From Sphagnum compactum (Eukaryota; Bryophyta; Sphagnopsida; Sphagnales), in assembly GCA_965153455.1 (NCBI GenBank), contig OZ234493.1, positions 26,774,213 to 26,838,212 of the forward strand: DNA of 64,000 nucleotides. The letters are read 5' to 3'. Of this stretch, positions 35,090-46,316 are shown piece after piece. The notes under the pieces are model-generated. The model made no database searches. It saw nothing but the letters and a program-made list of their open reading frames with translations, and was not told where the DNA came from. Numbering within the stretch: position 1 is the stretch's first letter; every line of letters starts with the position of its first letter. A program made the position numbers and the translations under genes.

Positions 35090-37290
35090 TCCTATGCACA
35101 CTAAGTGGCCCCATGATTCCTGCACTGGATGGAGCTATTGTGCATTCATTCCCTCATGGGTGGTCTTACCTGAAGCCAAAGCTGCAGATGGTTCCTTTGT
35201 CAATCCCATTGTGGTACAACACTGTTGCTCTCCTGCTGCCATTCATTCTGTCCTTTGTACTGAGAAATCTATCATTTCTTAGCTAGTCAGGTGTTGAAAA
35301 TTGGTTCATGCAAAAGCAAGCAAGCTTCTGTCTCTCTCCTCTTTGATTTTGGGAGTTATGTTTGGGATGGCAGGTTTTCAGGGTGCAAGTGGGTATTCAG
35401 TCCCTTGATGGCATTAGTGCATTGAGGGGAATACTTCAAAGATTTAGTGATTTCTTGAAGCTTTTTACTGCAGTGAGTATTTGCTACACCTTAAGCTTTT
35501 CAAATGATTTTTTGTTTTGTTTTCACTGTTTCCAGTGTATTGGAGAGAGATTCACTCACAAAAATCTTTAGTTCATCCATTTTTGTATCATGCATAGGAG
35601 GTTTAGGCTGCAAGATCCTGGAATAGAAGTGGTTCTCTGTGTCCTGCAGTTAAAGCAGTATTTTCCAAAGAAGAAATTGCCAGCAGCCCTGGCTAAACAT
35701 TCACTGATGCGTATGAACTCAAGCACCTTACTTCTTGAGGTATGATAATAATACATTCACACTGGAATGCTATAGCAGAAGTTTCTAGAAGAATTTCCAC
35801 ACTGTCAGATGTAATCAGTGATGCATTATCCATGCAAAAGTGCAGACTACACAATTGTTTCTTACCACAATTTATTGTTCATCTTTTCATATTGAATGTG
35901 AAGGGGGTTTGGATAGACCTGATTGTCAAGGGCAATGGGCAAGATGTATCTGAGATATATAGGATTCAATTAAGGTGACTGCCTTTGCTCTTGCTAGTGG
36001 GAGCATTCTATCAAGACTTGTAGTGTTGTTAATGAACTTTTAAGGTCAAAACCTGTTTTGTCCCTCATTCTATTCATGGGTGTTGATACACTGAGCACCT
36101 ATAGTTGGACAGGCAAGAGATTGTCAAAGTTCTGTATTTTAGAACATTCAGTTTGCTTTGAGCAGTTGCCATTTACACAGTGTGTATGTGCATCAAAATG
36201 TTGTGACTTTTAGAGGACAATTGATTCCTCCCAGTACTGAGTCTGGGTTTTGTTGTATGCAGAGAAGGTATGCATTGGAGGATTGGCTTGGAAGGTTGCT
36301 TGCTAACATAGTCATATCTCGTAGTGCCCCCATGGCATCCTTCCTTGAGCTTGAGGCTGCAGCCTGATTTGGTAAGCAAACTGCACAGATGCTTTGTATA
36401 CTTTGGAATAGATGGGTGAAAAGGGTTTGTGGTCAAGCAATTCTTTTGTGCACATATGCCCATGACCTAATGGAAATTTTTGTCTTGCAATGCACTTGTC
36501 TTGAGCAGTGGAGTTTTGTATTTGCACTGTAAGAGACAACAGTCCATGGAAGTATAGTAATAGGTTCTTTGTTATGAGTGGCAGCGGTGCAATCTATAGG
36601 AGATGGCCAAGCACAGGCAAGTTGCCCCTATAGTAGCAGGTTTCCCCCCAACCAACAATGCTTCATTGCATCTCTCACCAAGCCCCACCTCAAGACTATC
36701 ATGGACAGGTGGAGGAGGTTTGTCAGTTGCTTTAGGAGGCTTGTCAAACCTTGAATATGGAAGTGATGGGACTTATGAAAATTCTGGAGTTGGCACTTTG
36801 CGGAAGGGGAGTGATAATGGCTTGGAGATTGAGATGAAAGCACTTGCCATTGAGGAAGAATCAGCTATTATTGCTGCAGTGTCAAATCGTGGTGAAAACC
36901 TCCTCCAGGATCAGAGAACCTTATTAACATTCACAAGGAATGGTGGTGGAGAGGAAGCTGGGATGGATTTGCATATGCAATCTTCAACTCAGGAAGAAGA
37001 GCTTCTGCAAAGTTTTGAAGGCAGAAAACCATCATCATCAGCCTTGGTAATCTGTTGTACATATTATCTAGAGTTTCTTTGTTGCTTTTTCCCTTCTCTG
37101 TTCAACAAATATATGGTGGTGGTCATCCAAGACTGTGTACTGATGTGTGGTTTTGTCATATCCAGGTTACATTGCATACAGAGTATGAAAGTGACTCCCA
37201 TTCACAATTTCCAACAACCGAAAGAGGGAACCATGCCGATTTGGCAAGGATAAGCGCTGGTGTTTCAACTTCGAAAAGCTTCTAGTTGAA
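35090..37290 (+). pseudogene. EREX-like PX-domain gene fragment inside the CACTA element
   Basis: PX domains bind phosphoinositides, and the EREX family links endosomal Rab5 to protein traffic to plant vacuoles. Five exons are visible: up to 35210 ([17 protein letters not shown]), 35374-35472 (VFRVQVGIQS and RFSDFLKLFTA), 35650-35739 (LKQYFPKKKLP), 36263-36371 ([29 protein letters not shown]) and 36585-37046 (NLEYGSDGTYENSGVGT). A possible sixth starts at 37166. Splice sites are well kept: GCA|GTGAGT, GAG|GTATGA, TTG|GTAAGC. TGA at 36365-36367 replaces what is probably CGA, and the fifth exon needs a frameshift to stay in frame. The first exon before WSYC and the C-terminal coiled coil are absent. 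It is therefore a captured, inactive part of a gene. Confidence 0.75.
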
Positions 37291-37588
37291 CTCTAGCTTG
37301 GGCAATACTTATTTCTATTCCTGGTGTGTTGGTTAAAATTAATTAAGTTTAGCTGCATATTTCCAAGGAAAACAAGAACTTAACAGGAATCGCCCGCTAT
37401 GCCAGCATCAATACATATCTTGGGATTGGTTAGTTGGAACCATGTTGAACTTGTTCCAAATGTTCTTTTTTTCTGGCTGAATAATAGTCTTCTTTGAGGA
37501 ACTTGTTGTATGATTGAAAATGATGTTCTTTGTGATCTGACAAGTTTCATCTCAATTTATCCATAATGGATGCTTGTATGTTTTTCAG

Positions 37589-37855
37589 AACAGAGCAGAA
37601 AGGATGACTTGGAGTCTCTCGGCTATGTGCTCATGTACCTCTTGCGGGGCATGTTAGTGTGTTCCAAGTTTTTTTCTTCTAATTTTAATCTAAGATGTTG
37701 ATTTTATTGCAACGATAGATGTTTTCTCTGAAACATTTTTACTGTTGTTGGTTGTGCCAGTCTATCCTGGCAAGGGTTAAAAAGGCAGGGACTGAAAAGC
37801 AGAAATATGAGAAAATCAGTGAGAAGAAAATGCCAACTCCAATTGAGGCACTGAA
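37589..37855 (+). pseudogene. Casein kinase I catalytic-domain fragment inside the CACTA element
   Basis: Two exon pieces of the kinase C-lobe are present. At 37589-37651, after TTTTTCAG, the frame reads [20 protein letters not shown]; the D is the conserved Asp of this kinase subfamily. At 37761-37855, after TGTGCCAG, it reads SLSWQGLK in one frame and AGTEKQKYEKISEKKMPTPIEAL in another, so one frameshift lies between them. The donor after RG is damaged (ATGTTAG). The nucleotide-binding lobe is absent. Casein kinase I phosphorylates acidic Ser/Thr sites; this piece cannot. It sits about 300 bases after the PX fragment on the same strand, so a transcript could fuse the two. Confidence 0.75.
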
Positions 37856-38029
37856 GTGGTTGGATATATATTTGTCAATTCTGCCAGTCTCATTATGTTG
37901 TTTTCTGTTTCCTGGAGTTCTTTTGGGGCCTTTATTTCAGTGGGCATAACTTATAGCTTGTTGGAAAGATTCCATGCCCCTCTTACAGGAGAATCTAAGC
38001 ATTAATGGGTTTACCAATCATGCAAGTGC

Positions 38030-38240
38030 TTTGCAAAGCATACCCATTCCATAGTAAGTATGGGCTGGCTCTATGAAGCTTGGTTCCATAGTATGTAAGC
38101 ATCAGCCCTATGAAGCTCGGCCCTCTGAAGCTTGTTCCATAGTACATAAGGGTTAGCCCAACCAGTCCCATTCCATAGTACATAAGGGCTAGGCCTACCA
38201 AGCCCATTCTACATGTATGTAAGGGTTGCTGGCCTGAGGA
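38030..38240. repeat. Minisatellite in the CACTA element ('ccatagtacataagggc')
   Basis: Five or so imperfect units contain 'ttccatagta-cataaggg-ctagccctaccaagccc', each about 35-45 bases. The open frame on the minus strand across it (37995-38267) is repetitive (LMYYGMGLVGLTLMYYG) and is a by-product of the repeat. Confidence 0.6.
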
Positions 38241-38759
38241 GGCCTGTTGTGTTTCGCCTGTCCACAAATGATGGCCAGCATCTAGACTCTCAACAATGCC
38301 TCAATTGAATACCCATGTTGAACCTATTGTTTATGCAGGAAAAACAAACATGCAATGATTTTGGCTATGGCCTTAGCTAGTCCACATCACACATGTATTT
38401 GGAGCATCATCAAAAGTTCAATATGGACCTAGCATATGTTGAACATCTCACAACTTAAGGATTTAAAAGCTTCATATTTTTTTGTCCCACATGGGAATGA
38501 GTGGTTTTTGTCTTCTGCATGCTACCTCAATATCGTGCACAAGAAAGTCAAGCCATTATTTTTCCACCACATCCATAATTTTTCCCTCCCCCAAAAACAA
38601 GAGTAAAAATGTAGGTGAAAATAATCATCAAACGCATGATCAATGCTTGAAATGAGAATATATAGATAAAATATGTCACATTTAACTAATTAATTTACTA
38701 ATGCCCTGAACCCAATTAACTAGAATTTTTCAATAATTATTTTAATAATGTTAAAGAAA

Positions 38760-38922
38760 CAAACCTAGTAAACAAACTTCACCCTTAGTAATCATGTACA
38801 CCATATAGTGAACCATTTTCACCAATGAAGGTAAGGGCAGTGAAATTATAGTGAACTTAATTCACTTTTATGGTTGCACAGTGAAATAGCCTAGTGAACT
38901 ACACCACACTTTCCTAGTAGTG
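38760..38922. promoter_or_regulatory. CACTA right subterminal repeat region
   Basis: The motifs tagtgaacc, cagtgaaat, tagtgaactt, aattcactt, cagtgaaat and tagtgaact occur within 160 bases of the TAGTAGTG end. They match the set at the left end and support transposase-mediated mobility. Confidence 0.6.
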
Positions 38923-38925
38923 AAA

Positions 38926-39560
38926 TATTCTCTAAATGATTTGGTCACAATTTTTTGATATGTTGGAGGTCCATTTTTCACTCCAAACGACATTACCTTC
39001 CATAATTAAAGCCCCCCAATCTGTAATAAATGTAGTCTTATATCTATCCTCTAGAGCTATAGAATTTTGATGATATCCTGAATACCCATCTAAAAAGGAA
39101 TATGTTTTATAGCCTGCTACTGTGTTTAGAACTTCATCTTATAAGGTGAATGGTATGGATCTTTCTTTGTGGTTGCATTTAATTTTTTGAAATTTACACA
39201 GATTTTCAATTTACCATTCTTCTTTGGTATTACTACTATAGGTGACAACCATGTAGCCTCCTCTATAAATTGAATGAATCCGGGTGCTAACAATTTATTA
39301 ATATCTTGTTTGACTGCTATAACATATTTTGGATTTAATTTGTACCTGGCGTGATGTGCCAATGGTATAGTAATATCCAACTCAATTATGTGTTGTGTTA
39401 ACTTTGGTGGAATCCTTTTCAAATCTTTGTATGTCCATGCAAAAACATTTTTGAATTTCTTCAACAATTGCTCCAATTTCAACACCTTGTCTGTTTCCAA
39501 TTGTGCATTAATCTTCACCATTTGTGGTTTTGCATCAATTCCCAGATTGAACTTCATCAA
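38926..39560 (-). pseudogene. RT N-terminal part of Ty3/gypsy element 2
   Basis: The frame 39560-39126 is open and reads LEQLLKKFKNVFAWTYKDL, HARYKLNPKYV, LAPGFIQFIEEATWLSP, VVIPKKNGKLKICVNFKKLN and KKDPYHSPY. These are the first RT blocks of a gypsy element. From about 39125 to 38926 other frames carry a GYSGYHQ-like block and FGVKNGPPTYQKIVTKSFREY, ending where the CACTA element inserted. The remainder is at 31579 and below. Stops and shifts are few in this half. Confidence 0.85.
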
Positions 39561-39943
39561 TTGTTGATCTTTAGTTAGTGTCCATCCATCTATCTATAAT
39601 TCATGTGGTTTGATTTTTGCTAGAGTTTCATCCACGATAACACTCCTAAGTTTATGATTGTAGTACATATCTAGATACACCTTATCTTCCAAAACTACTT
39701 CTGGTTCATATATGTTGCCAACTATCTTCTTCTTTGTGTTCTATACTTCAAATTTCTGCTTTGAAATAGTTGTATTCACATTTGTATCCATGATTTCCAC
39801 ATGTAGTTTTCACATATTGAATTGTTTCAAGTAAACCTATTGTTCCTATTGAGAACAATTCTGGCTCTATGGCAAAGATGATATTTTTTCTTCATTTGTG
39901 ATGCCATTCTAATAATCGTAGCACAGTAACACTTTAGGTCTTC

Positions 39944-40291
39944 CTATTTCACCTCCCAAACGTTTGGTGAATGTAATTGTTTGGATTGTCCTTTTCCCTT
40001 GTATGGTAACAGTGTTACTCCCCTAATCATGTGCCACTTCAACCATGGTCTCTTTAACAACATGGAATTTTTACTAGAATCTACCACACTATTCTGAAGT
40101 ACAATAAACGTAGTTATGTAAGGAATACCATGAACATATATCTTTAGATCTCTGATCAACCCCACTGGTTTTGTGGTTGTTTGATCTACCACCCTCATAT
40201 TATATGGTGTGGGTTTTGGCTTTGGAAGCCCCAACCTAAATCTCAACTATTCTGGGATAATATTAACTTCAAAACCTCCATCTAGCAACAC
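39944..40291 (-). pseudogene. Protease region of Ty3/gypsy element 2 (5' end cut by LTR D3)
   Basis: The frame 40246-39944 reads GLIRDLKIYVHGIPYITTFIV, then NSMLLKRPWLKWHM, the second half of a retropepsin (flap strand and the hLGRPWL segment, here LLKRPWL). The catalytic DTG/DSG side is lost: D3 begins at 40292. Between 39560 and 39944 the linker to RT is heavily mutated. Gag of this element is not found in the window. Confidence 0.65.
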
Positions 40292-40815
40292 TGACGCGCT
40301 CCCAAGTTCCTTGTTAGACCCAAGTTGGGTCCAAAGAAGTCAAACAACGGAATTTTTTGGATCTTGGTGCACGCTCCCAACTTCCAGCACTAAAAGGGGT
40401 AGAGGGGCGTGCTGAAGCTTCGGGGTTAGACTAGGGCGAGGGACAAGCTTTACTTAGTTACTCAAACCTACATCAAACCAACCAACAAGTTGGTTAGTTC
40501 ACATTTCAGTGCTAGAACAAGCCATGAGCGACCCTGGACTCACATGACTCACCACAGCCCGGACTTGGGGGAAGCCACCACCTTCCCTCATATAGTATTC
40601 TCTGCGTTACTCCACGACACCTACATCCAAATGGCTCTTTTTCCCGGGACTCCCAAGGAGGAGTCTTGAAACTGTCCCGATTTGGACTCCCAAGACTTTG
40701 GGAGTTCATAACTCCTTGCACAGACCTCCAATTAAGATGAGGTTTAAAGGAAACTTGTAGATCTCCTCAAGAGCTTTCCAACGGTATGTCGCACTCCACC
40801 TGTACATTGTCCCTT
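40292..40815 (+). repeat. D-family LTR, copy D3 (3' truncated)
   Basis: This copy begins TGACGCGCTCCCAAG at 40292 and follows D4 (61103-62237) through the 'gggtagaggggcgtgctgaagc', 'gacttgggggaagccacc' and 'ccgggactcccaaggagg' blocks to about 40815 ('ttccaacggtatgtcgc'). Sequence then becomes unrelated and AT-rich, so about the last 300 bases are missing. The flank AACAC at 40287-40291 has no partner to compare. Confidence 0.75.
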
Positions 40816-41199
40816 CTAAACCCAATTTGTTGTAATTTGTTTGAATTTTCAACAACAAAATTGATTCAAAATTCAATATCTTCGACACCCTAAATATGAA
40901 AATTATGAAATAAATTTCATTAAATCTAACTTGGCGATTACTTTCCAACAACACAAAGTACACCTTTAGATTCAAGTAAAATTTCTACTTATGATTTTAT
41001 TAATGTTTATTAAAAAAAATGTTTCAATAATCAATAACCTTTGCATTGTAGCTCCAAAAAATTTCAACCCAAGTCAATGCACCCTTACTCATTGTTAGGT
41101 TTTCAAAGATATCAATAGCATTATATGAAGTAATTTGGTTTGGGAAATTTCAACATGATAAAATAAAACAAAAAAAATTATCTACCTTCATTAATAGAT
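40816..41199. other. AT-rich DNA, nothing recognised
   Basis: Junction between the broken D3 LTR and the satellite. The minus-strand open frame 40706-40975 is fortuitous. Confidence 0.4.
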
Positions 41200-42240
41200 T
41201 AAATTACGTGTAAATTATCTTTGTATAAAATGAATGGTTATGTATGATGCAAATTTTTTTGTGCACACAAATAATAAAATTTGATTGAAGGAAATTGAAA
41301 GAAATTTTGAAATATAAATTTGTAATAATGTGCATGTTCAATACACCTAATTATTATTTATATGTAAATTGGATTTTAGTTTACAACATATCAAGTAATG
41401 ATACATAATTAATATTTTTTGTGGAACTCTAATGCTTATTAATTTTCATAGACATGATATCTTAATATTTTCTTTAAATTGCAATTCATTAAACTACATG
41501 TAAATTCTATTTGTGCAAATGAATGCTTATGTATGATGCAAATATTTTTTGTGCATCTAAATATTGAAATTTAATTTCAGAATAAAATTTAAGGAAATTT
41601 TGAAATATGAGTTTGTAATAATGTAAATTCAATATATGTAATTTATTTTTTTTTGTAAATCAAATGTTAATTTACAAAAAATCAAGTAATGATACATAAT
41701 TCATAATTTTGTGGAAGTTTAATGTTTATATTTTTATACGTATGATGTCTTAATAAAAATATTATATATGTTAATATTTTATTACAATAAAAATTCATTA
41801 ATTATTAAGGTACATGTAAATGTTTTTTGTACACATGAATGATAACATGTATGATGAATTTTTTTGTGCATATAAATATTACACTTTAATTTGAAAATAA
41901 AATTTAAATAAATTCTGAAATATAAGTCAACTTAATAATGTGTATGTTCAATACATGCATAATTTATAATTTCTATGTAAATTCAATTTTAGTTTACAAA
42001 ATATCAAGTAAGGATATGTAAGTAATATTTTCTTGGAATATATTCAATACACATGTAATTTATTATTTCCATGTAGATTCAATTTCAATTTACAACATAT
42101 CAAGTAGGATATTTAAGTAATATTTTTTTGGAATATGTTCAATACACGTGCAATTTATTATTTCCATGTAGATTCAATTTTAGTTTACAACATATCATGT
42201 AATGATACATAATTAATATTTTTAAAGATTTAATTTTTAT
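41200..42240. repeat. AT-rich satellite: about 300-bp units passing into 95-bp units
   Basis: The anchor 'tcaagtaatgatacataat' or a close variant occurs at 41391, 41682, 42004, 42100 and 42195. The spacing is 291, 322, 96 and 95 bases. A second anchor, 'acatgtaaat', appears at about 41208, 41496 and 41812. The long units also share 'tgtatgatgcaaat' and 'gaaattttgaaatat'. The 95-base units are deletion derivatives that were amplified in turn. Confidence 0.7.
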
Positions 42241-43869
42241 TCTAATTTTCTATTAGTTCCAATAATTTTATCATTTATTAAAATTCCTTATTTATTTATT
42301 TATTTATGATTAGATTATAATATTTTAAAGAATAATTAATAAAAGATACTTAATAAATTATCATATACTTTCAATTTTGTTTTTATGTAACACTACTATA
42401 TTATAAAATATTTTTCTTATTTAATGTTTACTATAATAGGTCATTTAATAGTTCCAACAAGTTAGATAAAAATATGACTAAAAATAGTTAAATAACTAGC
42501 CTAACCCAACTATTAGCTACATTATTATTATTAATGTTGTTGTAATTGTCGTCAATTATTAATTATCACAACATTATAATAATTACTGTAATTAAACTAT
42601 CATTTAAATTTTATTATTGAATATTTATATTTGAGTTAATTATTTGTTTTATGAAATTTTAATATGAATTTCGAATTTTAAAAAATTCAATGATAATTAA
42701 TTATTTAATAAATGAATAGATTTAATTGTTTATTTTTTGAATAACTAATCACCATATTATTTAATAAACGATGATAATATGTTTAATTGTTTAATTATAC
42801 AACTATATAGTTTAAAATAATTGATGAAAATTTACCATAAGTAATTAAGGGAAATAGCTAGACCTAAGCTAGGTAGATTATTAGTTTAGGTCTAGGCCTA
42901 ACTAAGCTTATATTAGCTTGTACAACTAGATTACAACTATTTGAGTTGCAATTAGGTTGCAATTGGGTTGTAACTAGGGGTAGACAACAAATGGTACACT
43001 GTCATCAAACACTTTCAAGTTTTCCTTCATTTCAACACCAAATTCAACATTTTTTATGTTATTGGAAGCGCAAAACATAGTGCTACAAATGGGTTTTGAA
43101 CTTCAAAAGCAAAGGAACATAGCAAAGAATGCAAGAAGAGAAAAAATGATATTTTGTCTCTAAACCCCCTTTATTTCCAGCAACTATATCTTGTTCATTT
43201 CTCATTCATTTTGAACAATTTCAAAGGTTACATGTGCGCTATCTCAAAATCTATAAAACTTGTTTAAAGTGAAAAATTAAAAAAACAATAGTTGAAGAGC
43301 TTAAGCTTCAAAATCATATTAAACATTTATGAAAAAATCCAAAGTACAACCCCCTTCACTTTGAAAGGGCATATCTTGCTCATTTCCCATTAGATTGTAA
43401 CGTGTTTTATAGATTTGGATAGGCCAGGTGGAGGACTACAAAATTGTTTTAAGTTTCAAAAGGAACAAACCATGGACAAGAAAGTTATAATGATCCAATA
43501 TCATTAAGTGTTCGATGATAGGTGTGTTTACTTTAGGTCACAACTAAAATCTTTATCCCATATTTTCAATTTCCATTCCATGAATGCAAACTATATAAAG
43601 GAATGCACTAGGATTATTGGAGAACACAATAAACATGAAAATTTAATAGCCATTTGGGATGAGCCAATAAAAAAGGTTCAACTAAATGGAATAGGATTTT
43701 ATTTATTAATTGCCATGTGGTTTAGGTCTAGGCCTAACATAGGTGCCTAGATCTAGCCCTAACTTAAGCCTAATTAAATGGCCTATGTTTAGGTTTAAAC
43801 TAAGTGTTTAGGTTTAGACCTAACCTATGCTTAAGCACCATGTGGCTTAAAATATTGATATGGGTGTGC
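42241..43869. other. Very AT-rich DNA, no gene recognised
   Basis: 'ggtttaggtctaggcctaac'-type motifs recur near 42860-42910 and 43720-43830. The open frame at 43508-43750 lacks any motif. Confidence 0.4.
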
Positions 43870-44329
43870 CACGTGTCAACATTATGAGTGTGCCACATGT
43901 CACCAAACCATTGGCCAAATGTTCGATTTACATAGTTGCAACATAGTCGAAATGTTCAACTTACATAGTTGCAACCTAGTTGAAATTGTAATTATATTTT
44001 TGGCTGATGTCATGCTTAGTTAGCATATGAAGTTCATCCATTAGTGGAATGTAGTTGACAACATCCCTCAACTATATTGGTTTTAAAAATTTCAACTAAA
44101 TTGGCAAGTAGTGGCACGTAATGGCTATTGATGTGGTGTTGACATGTGGCATACATTTTCAACTGTAATTTCACTCTCGACTTGTACTTTTCGACATTAT
44201 TGGTTAACAATTGCAAAAAATATTTCCCAATTGCAAAAAATGAATTACAACTATATGTGCAGTTTTCAACTTTGTTTGTAGTTGAACAATAGTTGAAAAC
44301 GTAGTTGCAAAAGGGGGGGGTTTCTACTA
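43870..44329 (+). mobile_element. Right end of a CACTA-like element (family F, copy 1)
   Basis: The 450 bases before 44329 match 45500-46316 by eye at roughly four bases in five, ending 'gttgaaaacgtagttgcaaaagggggggtttctactaatg'. Read inward this starts CATTAGTAGAAACCCCC, a mutated CACTA-type terminus. Subterminal 'catagttgcaac' motifs are dense, as in such elements. The left end was not found. Confidence 0.4.
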
Positions 44330-45499
44330 ATGGTCACATCATCATGATTAAAAAACCAACAAGAATTTAAAATTTGAAACTAACAAAGTTGTCTAATCAG
44401 TCCCTATCCTAAATGCTTGTTCATTCGAAAACATGTAATCATCCAACCCCTTTAACAATAGAGCTTTTCAATTTATTGTCTAGAAAGATTAGGTAGGCTA
44501 GGTAACCCATCGCTTCTGTTTTCTTTATATTATAAGTAAATTCTCAAGGTTATTCATACAACTTGTTTATTTCATGTTGGTTTTTTCAAACATGAACAAT
44601 TGTGAATGAAACAACAAAAGTTATAAAGTATTTATGAAATAAAAAGCAAGCTTCTTTTAGTATATGGTGCATGTTGATTGCCTTACTTATGACTATAATA
44701 CTTATACTTAATGTTCCCATATTTTAAAATGCATGTAATTTTATGTGAATTTAGTGTTGATACATACAATGTTGGTGGGGGTTTGGGGCCGATAGGCATG
44801 TGCAAGCCAATTGGGAGCATTGATATTAATCTACTTGGATAGAATATTGCTTTCCTTAAAAGTATTCAAGTAAACATGCAATTAAGTTTTTTACATATGC
44901 TCATCTAAGAAAAGATCTTGTGGAACATTTATAATTTCCAAATGATTTATAGTTTACCAGTAAAATGTCTTTATAATGTTTATATGGAATTTCAAGCACA
45001 TGATATTAGGCAAGAACAATCTAGTTGTCTTAATGAATTTGGTAGCTTGGAAAGATTGAATATTGGATCTCCAAGATTTCACATCATAACTGGTTATAAT
45101 GGATAATTGCCTTTTCATTGGCATCACGGTTGTTGGTATTTTCAAAGTTGTGGAAACCATCAAGCTCTTTGTGTGATGGTTGCAGGAGATTATTTATGGA
45201 CATTTATCATCAAGGGTGCACAATGATGTGGCAAAACCTTGTCCCTTGGCCCTATTGGAATATTAGATAATATGCAATTACAAACTTCCATTGGTTTGGT
45301 ATGTGAATTGGTCTGTTTTTAAACTATTAGTTTGAAAGTGAATTAGATTAAGAAATCACATATTTGCAACTGCCTAGCTATGTGGCCTTTAAATGGTATA
45401 TTTTGAGTTTCCTTTAGTTTGACATTTGAATTAAAACAATGTAGAATAGATGTATGTTCATGATATCATTTTACAACTATTTTTGCACTTACACCATTA
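44330..45499. other. AT-rich DNA, no gene recognised
   Basis: There are only short frames without motifs (44918-45106 and its complement). Nothing supported. Confidence 0.4.
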
Positions 45500-46316
45500 A
45501 CATCTTTTGAATTCCAATAAAGGTTCAACTCAATTCCAACTACATTATAGTCGATTGGTCAACTCAATGTCAATGGTAGATGGTAGAAATGAGATTAGAC
45601 GTGTTATCTTTTATTCAACTATCCACCAATGTAGTTGTTGAATGGTCGTTATGTTGACTTGATCTCTACTATGGCTCGACTGTCATATGAGAGTGTGAAT
45701 GGACCATGTGTCGCCCTGATATTAGCCCAAACACCAAATCATCTAGTTGTAACATAGTTGACCTTGTAAGTCAATCTCTACTACAACTCGACTAATCCTT
45801 CAACCATATTCAATCACCACACATTAGTTCACCATTGGCCAAATGTTTTGTTCCTCAAGGTTGTAAAATAATTGACCTTCAAATTAATTCTTTATTGTGG
45901 GTTAACTGATGGTGTAATGTTGTGGGTGTGCCACACGTTAGTTCACCACTGGCCAAAATCTCCAACCAACATAATTCAAACATAGTCAAAATTGCAATTA
46001 AGTGTTAGCTAACATCACATCGAGTCAATGGATGAAGTTCATGCATAAGTCAAATGCAATTGACAACATCCTTTGACTAAATTAATATACCAATTTTCAA
46101 CTAAATTGGCAAGTAGTGACACATACTGGCTATTACTATGGTGTTGACATGTGGCATACACTTTCAACTATAATTTCACTATTGACTTGTACTTGTCAAC
46201 ATTACTAGTCAAAAGTTGCAAAAAACAAGTTGCAATTATATGTGTAATTTTTGACTTGGTTTATAATTGAACACTAGTTGAAAACATAGTTGCAAAGGGG
46301 GGTTTTCTACAAGTGA
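45500..46316 (+). mobile_element. Right end of a CACTA-like element (family F, copy 2) inserted in gypsy RT
   Basis: The end reads 'gttgcaaaggggggttttctacaagtg', inward CACTTGTAGAAAACC. Directly after it, at 46317, the antisense RT of gypsy element 3 begins in mid-frame (PKNMHFMVL). The RT is therefore interrupted exactly at this end, which supports it as a true terminus. The first bases beyond are AAA, a possible 3-bp duplication, but the left end is not in a recognisable place. 'tagttgcaa' motifs crowd the last 800 bases. Confidence 0.45.

Larger units (their letters stand above)
31580..38922. mobile_element. Non-autonomous CACTA (En/Spm-type) transposon carrying captured gene fragments
   Basis: The left end is CACTATTAGGA (31580) and the right end is TCCTAGTAGTG (38922), which are imperfect inverted repeats beginning CACTA. 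The 3-bp sequence AAA flanks it (31577-31579, 38923-38925), the size typical of CACTA elements. Removing the 7343 bases and one AAA rejoins the interrupted gypsy RT frame as SFREYL-DNFLKIFLDDF, which proves the boundaries. Within about 200 bases of each end the motif TAGTGAA or its complement TTCACTA recurs, as expected for subterminal transposase-binding sites. No TNPD-like transposase is seen, so it depended on a relative. Its interior holds parts of a mitochondrial carrier (-), an EREX-like PX-domain gene (+) and a casein kinase I (+), with introns retained. Confidence 0.88.

Noticed and set aside
31580-38922. Helitron or Pack-MULE as the carrier of the captured fragments
   Set aside because: The ends are CACTA/TAGTG inverted repeats with a 3-bp duplication; Helitrons make no duplication and MULEs make 8-11 bp ones.
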